A stretch of 61,609 nucleotides of DNA, from positions 1 through 61,609 of the forward strand of contig CAMDJV010000022.1 of NCBI GenBank assembly GCA_945901085.1. Direction: 5' to 3'. The DNA comes from Rhodovarius crocodyli. GTDB lineage: Bacteria; Pseudomonadota; Alphaproteobacteria; Acetobacterales; Acetobacteraceae. Positions 36,407 to 45,003 of the stretch are shown here, in pieces. Position 1 is the first letter of the stretch. The number at the start of each line of letters is the position of its first letter. The position numbers and the translations under genes were made by a program. The notes beneath the pieces are model-generated. The model ran no database searches and had not been told where the DNA came from. It saw only the letters and a list, made by a program, of their open reading frames with translations.

Positions 36407-37952
36407 TGGAGAAGCGCGGAATTCGGAACGGCACAAAGCCCTGCACATTGGCCCGCACAGCTTGCACCTTGGTCAATGCGCCGAAGGGATAGGCATAGGC
36501 GCGCTCCAGAACCAGGGCCTGCATGCGGGCGAAGGCGGCGTTGCGCGCCGCCTGGTCGGGCAGATTGTTCATATCGTTCCAGGCGGCCATCACCTCCGGG
36601 TCATCGCGGTCATCGCGCGGGCGATAGGCGGCATTGGGCGAGACCAAGAATTGCATGGTGGCCAGGGCGCCCAGCGCCGGCTGCGTGCCCCAGCCACTAT
36701 GGAAGAAATGCCACTCACTGCTGTTGAGCTGCTGCGACATCTGAATCGAGGTCGGCCAATCCACCACCCGCAGGCTGGCATTGATGCCCACCGCCTTGAG
36801 CTGCTGCTCCATCACCAGCGCCGCATTATACATCGGCGGATAGTCACGGTTGGTCAGGATAATGATCGGCTCATTGCGATAGCCGGATTCGCGCAGCAAG
36901 GCCCGGGCGCGGGTGGGGTTGTTGATATTGTAGGTCTCCCGCCCCGCCTCCGAATAGGTCGCCTGGTTGGGGTATTGGAAGCCGATATTCAGCCGGAAAT
37001 TGCCATCCGTTGCAGCATCCATAATGTCCTCGGCGCCGAGTGCTGCCTGCACCGCGCGGCGGAAGACCAGGTTGTTGGTGGGCGCCACCGAGACATTGGG
37101 CAGCGCGATCTGAATCCACCAATTCTGCAAGGGCAGCACGGTGATGGCACGGTTGCGGCGCAGCCCTTCCAGCGAGCGGGTGGGCACATCCTCCACCGCC
37201 TGCAGCGCGCCCGTCTCCAGCCCCGCCACGCGGGCCGAGGCCTCGGTGACGATGCGGAAGGTCACGGTATCGACGCAGGCGACGCGATAGCCACCAAAGC
37301 CGGTGCGCTGCTCAAAGGCGGTGTTCGGTTTATAGCCATCATACCGGCCGAGCCGGGCATGGCTGCCGGGGGTGAATTCCAGCAGGCGGAAGGGGCCGGT
37401 GCCGATGCTGCGCAGCTGCTGGCGCTCATCATTCTCCAATTCCGAGGGCACGATCACGATCGGCACCGAGAAAGACGACAGCGCCTCGATGAAGGTGGGC
37501 TGCGCCCGCTTCATGCGGATGACGAAGGTCATCGGATCTGGGGTGTCCCAGCCCGCCACATTGTCCAGCGTGCTGCGCTGCAGGCCGATGCGATTGTAGC
37601 GGTTGAAGGAGGCCGCGACATCGGCCGAGGTCAGTGCCTTGCCATTGTGAAAGGTCACGCCAGAACGCAGCCGGAAGGTGTAGGTCATCCCATCGGCCGC
37701 CGCATTCATGCTTTCGGCGAGTTCGAGAATGGGGTTGTTGTTCTCGTCCCTGGTCATCAGGGTCTCGAAGATATTCATCGCGATATTGCGGGTGGAAATC
37801 GTGCTGGAGGTCATCTGGTCCAGGGAATTCACATTCGCTTCCTGGCCGAACACGATGTCGCCGCCGCGCACCGGGCAGGTGAAGCGCTCCGCATGCAGCG
37901 ACCCTGCCATGGCCAGGGAGACGAGGCAGGTGGTGAGGGCCAAGCGTTTCAT
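36387..37952 (-). CDS. Family 5 extracellular solute-binding protein, second cluster
   Basis: This 521-residue periplasmic protein has signal peptide MKRLALTTCLVSLAMAGSLHA. The family 5 hallmark is TYTFRLRSGVTFHNGKALTS, followed by DVAASFNRY. AAAGGGAATCCGGAT precedes the ATG. It is only distantly similar to the binding protein at 27759 and lacks its N-terminal wording, so the two importers likely take different solutes. It is the second gene of the operon after the DMFase-like enzyme, 52 bases downstream. Confidence 0.92.
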   Translation of the reverse strand: MKRLALTTCLVSLAMAGSLHAERFTCPVRGGDIVFGQEANVNSLDQMTSSTISTRNIAMNIFETLMTRDENNNPILELAESMNAAADGMTYTFRLRSGVTFHNGKALTSADVAASFNRYNRIGLQRSTLDNVAGWDTPDPMTFVIRMKRAQPTFIEALSSFSVPIVIVPSELENDERQQLRSIGTGPFRLLEFTPGSHARLGRYDGYKPNTAFEQRTGFGGYRVACVDTVTFRIVTEASARVAGLETGALQAVEDVPTRSLEGLRRNRAITVLPLQNWWIQIALPNVSVAPTNNLVFRRAVQAALGAEDIMDAATDGNFRLNIGFQYPNQATYSEAGRETYNINNPTRARALLRESGYRNEPIIILTNRDYPPMYNAALVMEQQLKAVGINASLRVVDWPTSIQMSQQLNSSEWHFFHSGWGTQPALGALATMQFLVSPNAAYRPRDDRDDPEVMAAWNDMNNLPDQAARNAAFARMQALVLERAYAYPFGALTKVQAVRANVQGFVPFRIPRFSNVWVQR

Positions 37953-38004
37953 ATCCGGATTCCCTTTGGAAACTGACAAACTGTCCAACGCGTGACGCGG
38001 AGCG

Positions 38005-40158
38005 TCAACCGGCGGCGAATCGCCGCAATACATTTTCCATGATGCGGCTGACCGGCCCCTGGAAGCCGCCGCCCTGCCATAGGCTGCCGCACCAGGTGAT
38101 GGAGCCCACGGCAAACACCTCGCCCCCGCCGGGGGTGGTGAAATGCACGATCTCGGCCCGCTTCAAGGCATCGGCCTTCTCGCCGCTGATGGTGGTGACG
38201 TGGGAGAGCAACTCCTCCGGCACGGTGACGAAGGAGGCCGGTGGGTCCTCCGAGCGGGCCAGAATGGCCGCATTGGCCGGGGTGCCGAGGGTGAAATCCG
38301 CCCGGTCCAGTTCGAAGCCGGCAGCGCCTCCGCCGGATAGGCCATAATCGCCGAAGGTCTCGCCCTCTACGCCCTCGAACACCCAAGAATACCCTGCTGC
38401 GGCAGGCAGCTTGCGATAATGCGTGCCCTCGAACATCCCCTGGCCGGAAAACCCAACCCCGGCCAGTTTCTGCGGCGGCCTGCCATTGCGGCGCCACAGC
38501 CCGCCATATTGGCCATCCAATTGCTGGTAGTATTCGCCCGGATTGGCGGCCCAGGCGCGGATGCCGCCCTCGGCGCGGCGCACCTCCAGCATCCCCGGCA
38601 TGGTTGCGATGCGCCAGTAAAACCCATTGCCGCCAAGATACATCATCCGGCCCTGGCCCTGGGTGTATTCGGCCAGCGCATCGAGGGTTTCGGGGGTGTG
38701 GTATTCCGGGTGGCTGCCGGTCAGCACAACCTTATAAGGGGCGAGCAGCGCCGCACCCTCCTCATGCAAATCCTCATCGGTCACGACATCAAAATCGATG
38801 CCCTTCGCCTCCATCCAGGCCAGCAGATGGGTGTCGGCCGGATAATGCCGCAGGCCCGAGCCCAGCGGGTCGTTGAAGGTGAGAAAACCCGGCCGCATGG
38901 TCAGAATGGGCCGCAGCCGCGAGGAGAGCGCGATGCCAGAATTATCAAGATGGCGGTTGTAGGTGGACGAGCCATAGACCGGGAAATCGCTGGGATTATG
39001 CGGATAAGCCCCCCAAGCCGCCACCCGCGCCTTATAGGCGGCATCGTTGTTGCCCCGCGCATGATTGGCATAGGCCTGATAGGTGAAGGTGGAGGCGAGG
39101 AAGACCACCGGCGCACCAGCCACACCCCGCGGCGGCAGGATATAAAGCGGCAACCAATCCTCACCAGCCGCGCAGGTGAGATGCAGCGCATAGGCGCCAC
39201 TGCGCAGCCCCTCGGGCACAATAAATTCGAAATCGGTCTCCCAACCGCAATCACCCAGGTCATCAGCGTGGAAATGAATGGCGCCGTAATCGGCCGGCGC
39301 ATGCCGCCAGCACATTTCAGCGCCGCTCCAGGCCGCGCCGGCCATTGCACGGGTGGGCGCATTGACCAGCACGCCATGGCAGGCCTGGGGGCCGATATCG
39401 GCAATATCCTGGGTGCTGATGTCGCGCGAAAAATCCCATGCGGCCAGAACAGCCGGGGGCGTGCCCGCCCATGCGGCGCAAAAACCTGCATGCAGCGCCG
39501 GCGCCTCTATTCGCCCGGTGAAATGGACACGGGGGCAGCCGACATCACGCGCGGCGATCAGCAATTGCCCGGCCCCATCGGGCAACACGAGGCCGGGATG
39601 GCTGGCCTGGGCCAGGCTGGCCTCCCCGCCCGCGAGGCTTTGCTGGCCCAGCAGGATTTGGCCCGTCGCCGGGTCAGCGCTCAGCCACAGGCGCATCCAT
39701 TGCCGCAGCGGCCAGGCATGGCTGGTGGCCAGAAGCAATGCTGTCTCGCCCATCCGAATTTCAGCCCAAGCACCATCAGGCCCCACACCCAAGGTAACGG
39801 TAGAACCCGGCTGTTCCTCGCTCAGCACCGCAGCGGCATCGCCCGGCATCGCCTCCAGCATCACCAGCGCCGACCAGCAGCACGGCCCCGCCGGGCGACG
39901 CGGCGGATTGGCCACAATCGCATAGGAGCCCGGCCGGACAGGCTGGTGCCGCCCCGCAAAGCCATGCTCGAAAACGCCCGATAAATCTTCAAACCGCAGG
40001 CCCGGCCCCTCGGGGTTGGGGTCGCCCGAGATCACCCGCACCAGCCTCGCCCGCACCGGCCCGCCACCCGGCACGCTGACTTTGGCGGCGAAACCCTCCC
40101 CGGCCCGGTGAGAGAAGCGATCAAGATAGCCGGTGATCGGCAATTCGGCATGCGGCAT
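38005..40158 (-). CDS. N,N-dimethylformamidase large (beta) subunit family protein
   Basis: This 717-residue protein has an N-terminal concanavalin/jelly-roll-like part (ITGYLDRFSHRAGEGFAAKV). The C-terminal half is DMFase-type: WLPLYILPPRG, VVFLASTFTYQAYANHARGN, RPGFLTFNDPLGSGLRHYPA, VVTDEDLHEEGAALL, VVLTGSHPEYHTPETLDALA and MMYLGGNGFYWRI. This domain resembles the non-haem-iron amidohydrolase fold known for DMFase, with Tyr/Glu/Glu iron ligands. No small (alpha) subunit gene is adjacent, whereas classical DMFase needs one. GGAG precedes the ATG at 40158. It heads the importer-deacylase operon and lies divergent to the class II aldolase. Confidence 0.88.
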   Translation of the reverse strand: MPHAELPITGYLDRFSHRAGEGFAAKVSVPGGGPVRARLVRVISGDPNPEGPGLRFEDLSGVFEHGFAGRHQPVRPGSYAIVANPPRRPAGPCCWSALVMLEAMPGDAAAVLSEEQPGSTVTLGVGPDGAWAEIRMGETALLLATSHAWPLRQWMRLWLSADPATGQILLGQQSLAGGEASLAQASHPGLVLPDGAGQLLIAARDVGCPRVHFTGRIEAPALHAGFCAAWAGTPPAVLAAWDFSRDISTQDIADIGPQACHGVLVNAPTRAMAGAAWSGAEMCWRHAPADYGAIHFHADDLGDCGWETDFEFIVPEGLRSGAYALHLTCAAGEDWLPLYILPPRGVAGAPVVFLASTFTYQAYANHARGNNDAAYKARVAAWGAYPHNPSDFPVYGSSTYNRHLDNSGIALSSRLRPILTMRPGFLTFNDPLGSGLRHYPADTHLLAWMEAKGIDFDVVTDEDLHEEGAALLAPYKVVLTGSHPEYHTPETLDALAEYTQGQGRMMYLGGNGFYWRIATMPGMLEVRRAEGGIRAWAANPGEYYQQLDGQYGGLWRRNGRPPQKLAGVGFSGQGMFEGTHYRKLPAAAGYSWVFEGVEGETFGDYGLSGGGAAGFELDRADFTLGTPANAAILARSEDPPASFVTVPEELLSHVTTISGEKADALKRAEIVHFTTPGGGEVFAVGSITWCGSLWQGGGFQGPVSRIMENVLRRFAAG

Positions 40159-40271
40159 GGTCTGGCTCCGGGCTGAGAATGTGATGCTCCGCGCCACCTC
40201 GCCCGCGGTCAAGCGGTGGTCAGCCCAGCCCCCGCCGTGCCAGTCTCAGCGATCGGCAGGGAGAGACGAGC

Positions 40272-41033
40272 ATGGCCAATGTGGTAACCGGCCTGAGCAG
40301 CAGCCAGGCAGAAGAGCAGGAATGGGCGCAGCGCTGTGACATGGCGGCGGTGTTTCGCATCGGCGCGCGGCTGGGCTGGAATGAGCATATCGGCAACCAC
40401 AACAGCCTGATGCTGCAGGGGCCCGAGCCGCTCTTTCTGATCAACCCCCGCGGCTTCCTGTTCCAGGAATTGCGCGCGAGCGACCTGATCGTTTGCAACC
40501 TTGCGGGGCAGGTGCTGCGCGGCAAGGGCGAATTGCGCAAGGTTGCCTTCCACATCCATGCCCGCATCCACATGGCCAACCCCAAGGCGGCCTGCGTGGT
40601 GCATGTTCATCCGCGCTACCTCACCGCATTGTCGATGATCGAGGGTGCGGAATTCTCCCTCTCGCACCACAACAGCCTGCTGCTGAACGACCGCACGGTC
40701 TATGATGGCGAAGGCAATGAGCCCGTGCATGATGATGCCGAGGGCGACCGCATCGCGCGCCTTATGGGCGATAAGACCATCATGCTGATGCGCGGCCATG
40801 GCGTCACTGTGGTCGGCCCCACGGTGCATGACGCCTTCGATGAGACCTATATGGCCGAGCGCACCTGCATGTATCAGATCACGGCCATGCAAACCGGCCA
40901 GCCCCTGCACAAGCTGCCCGAAGGCCTGCGCCGCAACCACACCGGCCCCTGGGGCGAGCGGCTGGATGCCCGCCTGCATCTCGACGCCTGGCGCCGCGTG
41001 CTGGACCGTGAGGAGCCGGACTATGCCCGCTAA
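40272..41033 (+). CDS. Class II aldolase/adducin family protein
   Basis: This is a 253-residue zinc aldolase-fold protein. LGWNEHIGNHNSLML gives the N-terminal binding segment and NPRGFLFQEL the phosphate-like loop. KAACVVHVHPRYLTAL (H-x-H) and MRGHGVTVVG supply the zinc-binding histidines. The family includes L-fuculose-phosphate aldolase and decarboxylases or dehydratases. GGGAGAGACGAGC precedes the ATG. It is divergent from the DMFase operon, with 113 bases between, and could share its control. Confidence 0.9.
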   Translation: MANVVTGLSSSQAEEQEWAQRCDMAAVFRIGARLGWNEHIGNHNSLMLQGPEPLFLINPRGFLFQELRASDLIVCNLAGQVLRGKGELRKVAFHIHARIHMANPKAACVVHVHPRYLTALSMIEGAEFSLSHHNSLLLNDRTVYDGEGNEPVHDDAEGDRIARLMGDKTIMLMRGHGVTVVGPTVHDAFDETYMAERTCMYQITAMQTGQPLHKLPEGLRRNHTGPWGERLDARLHLDAWRRVLDREEPDYAR

Positions 41034-41044
41034 GGGCCAGAACC

Positions 41045-41362
41045 TCAGCGCGGCCTGACCGGCAGGCCCTGCGCCTGGAACCGCGCTTCCACCACATCGA
41101 GGTCATGCAACCCGGCGGGATTGGCCCGGCTGGGTTGCTCATGCAGGCGCGCCGCCCGATGGGTCCGCCACAGCTGCAGCAGTCGGGCCAGTTCCGGCAG
41201 CGGCGCCTGATGATCATCCACCGGCAGGTCGATATCGGAAAAATCGTCGGTGGTGATCAGGCGCAGCGCCGCCGATCGGCGGCCCTCGCCAGGCTGCCAG
41301 GCGGCGTCCGCCACGGCGATGTTGGTGACGTGGTTTTCCGCATCAAGAATTGCGTATCGCAT
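41045..41362 (-). CDS. Small hypothetical protein
   Basis: This 105-residue frame reads MRYAILDAENHVTNIAVADA, then ALRLITTDDFSDIDLPVDDH, and is Pro/Arg-rich at the end. The opening (M-R-Y-A-I-L-D-x-x-N-x-V-x-N) resembles small phage-tail-associated hypotheticals, but I cannot assign a function. It is convergent with the class II aldolase. GGGGA lies 11 bases upstream. Codon use looks genuine. Confidence 0.5.
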   Translation of the reverse strand: MRYAILDAENHVTNIAVADAAWQPGEGRRSAALRLITTDDFSDIDLPVDDHQAPLPELARLLQLWRTHRAARLHEQPSRANPAGLHDLDVVEARFQAQGLPVRPR

Positions 41363-41439
41363 CAAACAATTCCCCAAATCCGCAACGCGCCGTCGCCGCC
41401 GTCCTTGTGGGCAGCAGCCCAGCCACCTGCGAAGCCTAG

Positions 41440-41823
41440 ATCGGCCATATCCTGCGGCATTGGTCCTATCGCAAGGAAGCCTTCGACGGGGTGCTCCCCG
41501 CCTTCATCGGGAATTTCATGTGCCCGGGAAATCTCGATGGCGGTTTCGCCTATTGCCGCGCCGCCCATGCCGGACGCATCGCCATGATGCAGGGCACGGC
41601 GCCGGCCTTGTCGCCCATCACCCTTCCCACCTGCTTCCGGTGGGCGGAGCATGACCCGCTCTTCTCCTTCGCCTGGACGGGCCGCCTGGCCGAGACTTTT
41701 CCCAAGCTCGACCTGGCAATGTTCCCCGATGTGGGCCATTTTCCGCATCCTGAGAATTTCTATCGCGCCGCCAGCGGGATCAGCGTTTTTTTGCACGGCT
41801 CGCCTGACCAGCGCCACCCCCTC
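41440..41823 (+). pseudogene. Alpha/beta-hydrolase C-terminal relic reading into the downstream gene
   Basis: After an in-frame TAG the plus strand encodes IGHILRHWSYRKEAFDGV, then LPTCFRWAEHDPLFSFAWTG and FPDVGHFPHPENFY, the cap and C-terminal part of a haloalkane-dehalogenase/epoxide-hydrolase-type enzyme. The late Asp and His (EHDPL, VGHFPHPE) are present but the nucleophile half is missing. The frame has no stop of its own and runs in frame into the deacetylase, making a misleading 423-codon frame starting at GTG 41491. Confidence 0.7.
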
Positions 41824-41847
41824 TCAACCCCAGCACCGGAGTTCCGA

Positions 41848-42762
41848 ATGGCTTACGAGGTAACCCGCGATTTCATTGGCTACGGCGCCAATCCGCCCGA
41901 TCCACAATGGCCCGGCGGCGCCAAGATCGCGGTCAATTTCGTGATGAATTATGAGGAAGGCTCCGAGCCCTCCTACGAACTCGGCGATGGCATCACCGAG
42001 AATGGCCTGACCGAGGCATCCGGCCTCAATCAAGTAAAATCCGGCCGCGACCTCGCTGCCGAAGGGATGTTCGAATATGGCAGCCGGGTGGGTTTCTGGC
42101 GCCTGATGCGGCTGTTCCAGGAACGCGGCCTGCCGATGACGGTCTTCGGCTGCGCCATGGCACTGGAGCGCAACCCCGAAGCCGCCGCCGCCATCCGCGC
42201 CGCGGGCTTCGATGTCTGCTCGCATGGCTGGCGCTGGGTGAAGCATTTCGAACTCTCCGAGGAGGAGGAGCGCGAGCATATCCGCCTCGCCGTTGCCAGC
42301 CAGGAGAAGAGCGTCGGCCATCGGCCGGATGGCTGGTATTGCCGCTATGGACCCTCGGTGAACACCCGGCGGCTGGTAGTGGAGGAGGGCGGCTTTCTCT
42401 ATGACAGCGATTATTACGGCGATGAATTGCCGATCTGGAAGACCGTGGATGGCAAGCCGCATCTCGTCGTGCCCTATTCGCTCACCAATAATGACGGCAA
42501 ATATGCCGGCTGGATGGGCACCTCCGACCAGTGGTTCTCCTACATCCGCGACGCTTTCGACATGCTGTATGAGGAAGGTGTGAAGGGCCAGCCGAAGATG
42601 ATGTCGATTGGGCTGCATATGCGCCTGATCGGCCATCCTGCGCGGGCGGTGGGGCTGCAAAGGGTGCTGGACCATATCGCCAGCCGCAAGGATGTCTGGA
42701 TCACCCGGCGGGTGGATATCGCCAGGCACTGGGTCGCCACCCACCCTTATAAACCGGGCTAG
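41848..42762 (+). CDS. PuuE-type allantoinase / polysaccharide deacetylase family protein
   Basis: This 304-residue NodB-fold protein opens with VTRDFIGYGANPPDPQWPGG, then KIAVNFVMNYEEGSEPSYEL, the wording of PuuE-type allantoinases, followed by FGCAMALERNPE and DVCSHGWRWVKH. PuuE hydrolyses the hydantoin ring of allantoin; relatives deacetylate or open other cyclic amides. The ATG at 41848 has CGGAG nearby and is preferred over the longer frame from the hydrolase relic. It precedes the polyamine-type ABC operon by 120 bases containing hairpins, so it is probably a separate transcript. Confidence 0.85.
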   Translation: MAYEVTRDFIGYGANPPDPQWPGGAKIAVNFVMNYEEGSEPSYELGDGITENGLTEASGLNQVKSGRDLAAEGMFEYGSRVGFWRLMRLFQERGLPMTVFGCAMALERNPEAAAAIRAAGFDVCSHGWRWVKHFELSEEEEREHIRLAVASQEKSVGHRPDGWYCRYGPSVNTRRLVVEEGGFLYDSDYYGDELPIWKTVDGKPHLVVPYSLTNNDGKYAGWMGTSDQWFSYIRDAFDMLYEEGVKGQPKMMSIGLHMRLIGHPARAVGLQRVLDHIASRKDVWITRRVDIARHWVATHPYKPG

Positions 42763-42791
42763 CGGCGTAAGCCGCCCATTATCCAGGCAGT

Positions 42792-42813
42792 AGCGCCTTC
42801 TTTGGGCGCTTTC
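42792..42813 (+). terminator. Hairpin with short T tract, possible weak terminator
   Basis: AGCGCC (42792) pairs with GGCGCT (42805-42810) around a seven-base loop and is followed by TTT. It lies 30 bases after the PuuE-type gene stop. A smaller stem GCGGC-GTAA-GCCGC sits directly at that stop (42762-42775). The tail is short, so termination would be partial at best. Confidence 0.4.
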
Positions 42814-42815
42814 AG

Positions 42816-42840
42816 GCATGGCGGGCCCAACTCGCCATGC
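42816..42840 (+). repeat. Perfect 8-base inverted repeat before the polyamine-type ABC operon
   Basis: GCATGGCG and CGCCATGC flank a nine-base loop, 43 bases upstream of the first ATG of the operon. It could be a regulatory stem-loop in the leader, a transcription-factor site, or the second half of a tandem terminator. No T run follows. Confidence 0.4.
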
Positions 42841-42882
42841 TGGGGCAATGGCTGAACAGCCCGCTGATGTTAATTTGCGCGA

Positions 42883-43989
42883 ATGCCAGACCAGATGCAG
42901 CCGGTCCGAACCCTTGCCCCCGCCGGCCACCGGCTGGATATCGAGGCCGTGCGCGTGCGCTATGGCCAGACCCTGGCGGTGCGGGATGTGACGCTCAATG
43001 TGGCGCCCGGCGAGATTCTGGCGCTTCTCGGCCCCTCGGGCTGCGGCAAGACCACATTGCTGCGCAGCATCGCCGGCTTCATCCGCCCCGATCAGGGGCG
43101 CATCACCGTCGATGGCCGCGCTATTGACCGCCTGCCGCCCGGCCAGCGTGGCGTGGGCATCGTCTTTCAATCCTATGCGTTGTTTCCGCATATGAGTGCG
43201 GCCGAGAATGTGGCCTATGGGCTGGAGGCGCGCGGCCGGCCGAAGCAGGAGATCGTGCAGCGGGTCGAGGCCACGTTGGCCGCGGTGCGGATGTCGGGCT
43301 TTGCCGCCCGCCGCCCGGCCAATCTCTCGGGCGGGCAGCAGCAGCGCGTGGCCCTCGCCCGCGCCCTGGTGATCGAGCCTTCCATCCTGCTGCTCGATGA
43401 ACCCTTTGCCGCCCTCGACCGCTCCCTGCGGTTGGATCTGCAATTGGAGATCAAACGCATCCAGCGCCGCTTCGGCGTCACCTGCGTGCTGGTCACCCAT
43501 GACCAGGATGAGGCGATGAGCATGGCCGACCGCATGGCGGTGATGAATGCCGGCCAGGTCGAGCAGGTGGGCCCACCCACCGAACTTTATGACACCCCGG
43601 CCACCGCCTTCGTTGCCGGCTTCGTCGGCACCACCAATCGTCTTTCCGGCGTGGTGGAGGCGGTGATGGGCGAGGCGCATGACATCCGCCTCGACGTTGG
43701 CGGCGTGATGCGGGTGCAAAGCCCGCGCACCTTCAGCCGTGGCGCCCGAGTGCTGCTCTGTGCTCGGCCCGAGCAATTAACGCTGACCGGCGGCGAGGCC
43801 GGCTTCGCTGCCGAATTGCGGCTTTCCCTGCCGCTTGGCCCCTCGGTCATCCATGATGTGGTGGCCGGCGCGACCGAGTTGAAACTGCAGCAGGCCCGGC
43901 ACGGCGCGCCGCCGCCGCCTGGCCCTGTGCGCATTGGCCTGCTGGCCGGTGCCCGTCCCAGCCTTTTCCCGGAAGGAGATACGCCATGA
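42883..43989 (+). CDS. Spermidine/putrescine-type ABC importer ATPase (PotA-like)
   Basis: This 368-residue ATPase has Walker A GPSGCGKTT, Q-loop VFQSYALFPHMSAAENV, signature LSGGQQQRVALARAL, Walker B ILLLDEPFAALD and H-loop LVTHDQDEA. A C-terminal TOBE domain (LSGVVEAVMGE, ARVLLCARPEQL) follows. It belongs to the PotA/FbpC/CysA-type group rather than the Opp type. It is the first gene of a four-gene plus-strand operon; its stop overlaps the binding-protein ATG (ATGA). Confidence 0.93.
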   Translation: MPDQMQPVRTLAPAGHRLDIEAVRVRYGQTLAVRDVTLNVAPGEILALLGPSGCGKTTLLRSIAGFIRPDQGRITVDGRAIDRLPPGQRGVGIVFQSYALFPHMSAAENVAYGLEARGRPKQEIVQRVEATLAAVRMSGFAARRPANLSGGQQQRVALARALVIEPSILLLDEPFAALDRSLRLDLQLEIKRIQRRFGVTCVLVTHDQDEAMSMADRMAVMNAGQVEQVGPPTELYDTPATAFVAGFVGTTNRLSGVVEAVMGEAHDIRLDVGGVMRVQSPRTFSRGARVLLCARPEQLTLTGGEAGFAAELRLSLPLGPSVIHDVVAGATELKLQQARHGAPPPPGPVRIGLLAGARPSLFPEGDTP

Positions 43990-44999
43990 CCGAGTTCAAC
44001 CGCCGCAGCCTATTGGCCGGAATGGGGGCCGCTGCCCTGCCGCTGGCCGCCCAGGCGCAAACCGCAATGACCGCCGCCGTTTATCCCGGTGGCTGGGATG
44101 AAGCCTTGGCCAATGTGCTGGCCCCGGCGCTGCGCGCCCGGCACAATGTGTCGGTCGCATTCGATCCGCTCTTCGCGGTGGACCAGATCGCCAAGGCCCG
44201 TGCCGCCCGCGGCACGCCGCCCTTCGATGTCTTCGTCCTCGACCCCGGCCCGCGCGTCAGCGGCATTGATTTCTCGCTCTTCGAAAGCTTCGACCCCACC
44301 CGCCTGCCCAGCCGGGGCGTGCTGCCCGATGGTTATGCGGATGCGCAAGGTGCTGCCGTGGCCGCACAGGTGGTGGGCATTGCCTATAACCCCACCAAGG
44401 TGCCCAAGCCCACCGGTTGGCGTGACCTGTTCCAGCCGCAATTCGCCTCCAAACTGGGGCTGACCGGCTTTGGCACCACCTTCGGCACCATTTCGCTGAT
44501 CGAGATGGCCAAGGCGCTGGGCGGCAGCGAGGCCAATATGGATCCGCTCTTCACCGAGCTGCGCCGTATCAAGCCCTCCGTCGCCGCGGTGGCGCAGCCC
44601 GCCGCCATGCCTGGCCTGTTCCAGCAGGGACAGATCGATCTGATGTACACCAACACATATACGGTGACGCTGCTGCGCTCGCGCGGTGTGCCCATCGCCT
44701 TTGCGGTGCCTGAGACCGGGGCCGCCGCCTTCGTCACCACCATGCATATCGCCAAGGGCAGCCGGAACATCGCCGCCGCCTATCAGTATATCGACTCCAT
44801 GATCAGCACGCCGGTGCAAACCGCTCTGGCTGCGGCACCGTATTTCTTTGTTCCTGTGAACAAGGATGTGACTCCGGGCGAAGATGTGCCGATGCGCTCG
44901 ATCAGCGAGATCAACCGCTTCGTTACCCATGATTGGAGCGTGATCAACCCGCTGCGAGCCGGTTGGATTTCTCGCTTTAACCGCGAGATGGCGGGCTAA
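43986..44999 (+). CDS. Extracellular solute-binding protein, polyamine/iron(III)-type (PotD-like)
   Basis: This 337-residue periplasmic protein has a twin-arginine-type leader (FNRRSLLAGMGAAALPLAAQ). It continues with TAAVYPGGWDEALANVLAP, then FDVFVLDPGP, VVGIAYNPTKVPKPTGWRDL and a C-terminal KGSRNIAAAYQYIDSMIS, a PotD/family-1 type layout. Ligand identity is open: spermidine, putrescine, thiamine, iron and other small amines are all bound within this family. It overlaps the ATPase gene and sits four bases before the first permease. Confidence 0.92.
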   Translation: MTEFNRRSLLAGMGAAALPLAAQAQTAMTAAVYPGGWDEALANVLAPALRARHNVSVAFDPLFAVDQIAKARAARGTPPFDVFVLDPGPRVSGIDFSLFESFDPTRLPSRGVLPDGYADAQGAAVAAQVVGIAYNPTKVPKPTGWRDLFQPQFASKLGLTGFGTTFGTISLIEMAKALGGSEANMDPLFTELRRIKPSVAAVAQPAAMPGLFQQGQIDLMYTNTYTVTLLRSRGVPIAFAVPETGAAAFVTTMHIAKGSRNIAAAYQYIDSMISTPVQTALAAAPYFFVPVNKDVTPGEDVPMRSISEINRFVTHDWSVINPLRAGWISRFNREMAG

Positions 45000-45003
45000 A
45001 ACC

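Noticed and set aside
41824-43776. 650-codon open frame antisense to the PuuE-type and PotA-type genes
   Set aside because: Both plus-strand genes show full family motifs; the antisense frame is His/Gly/Arg-rich with no motif.
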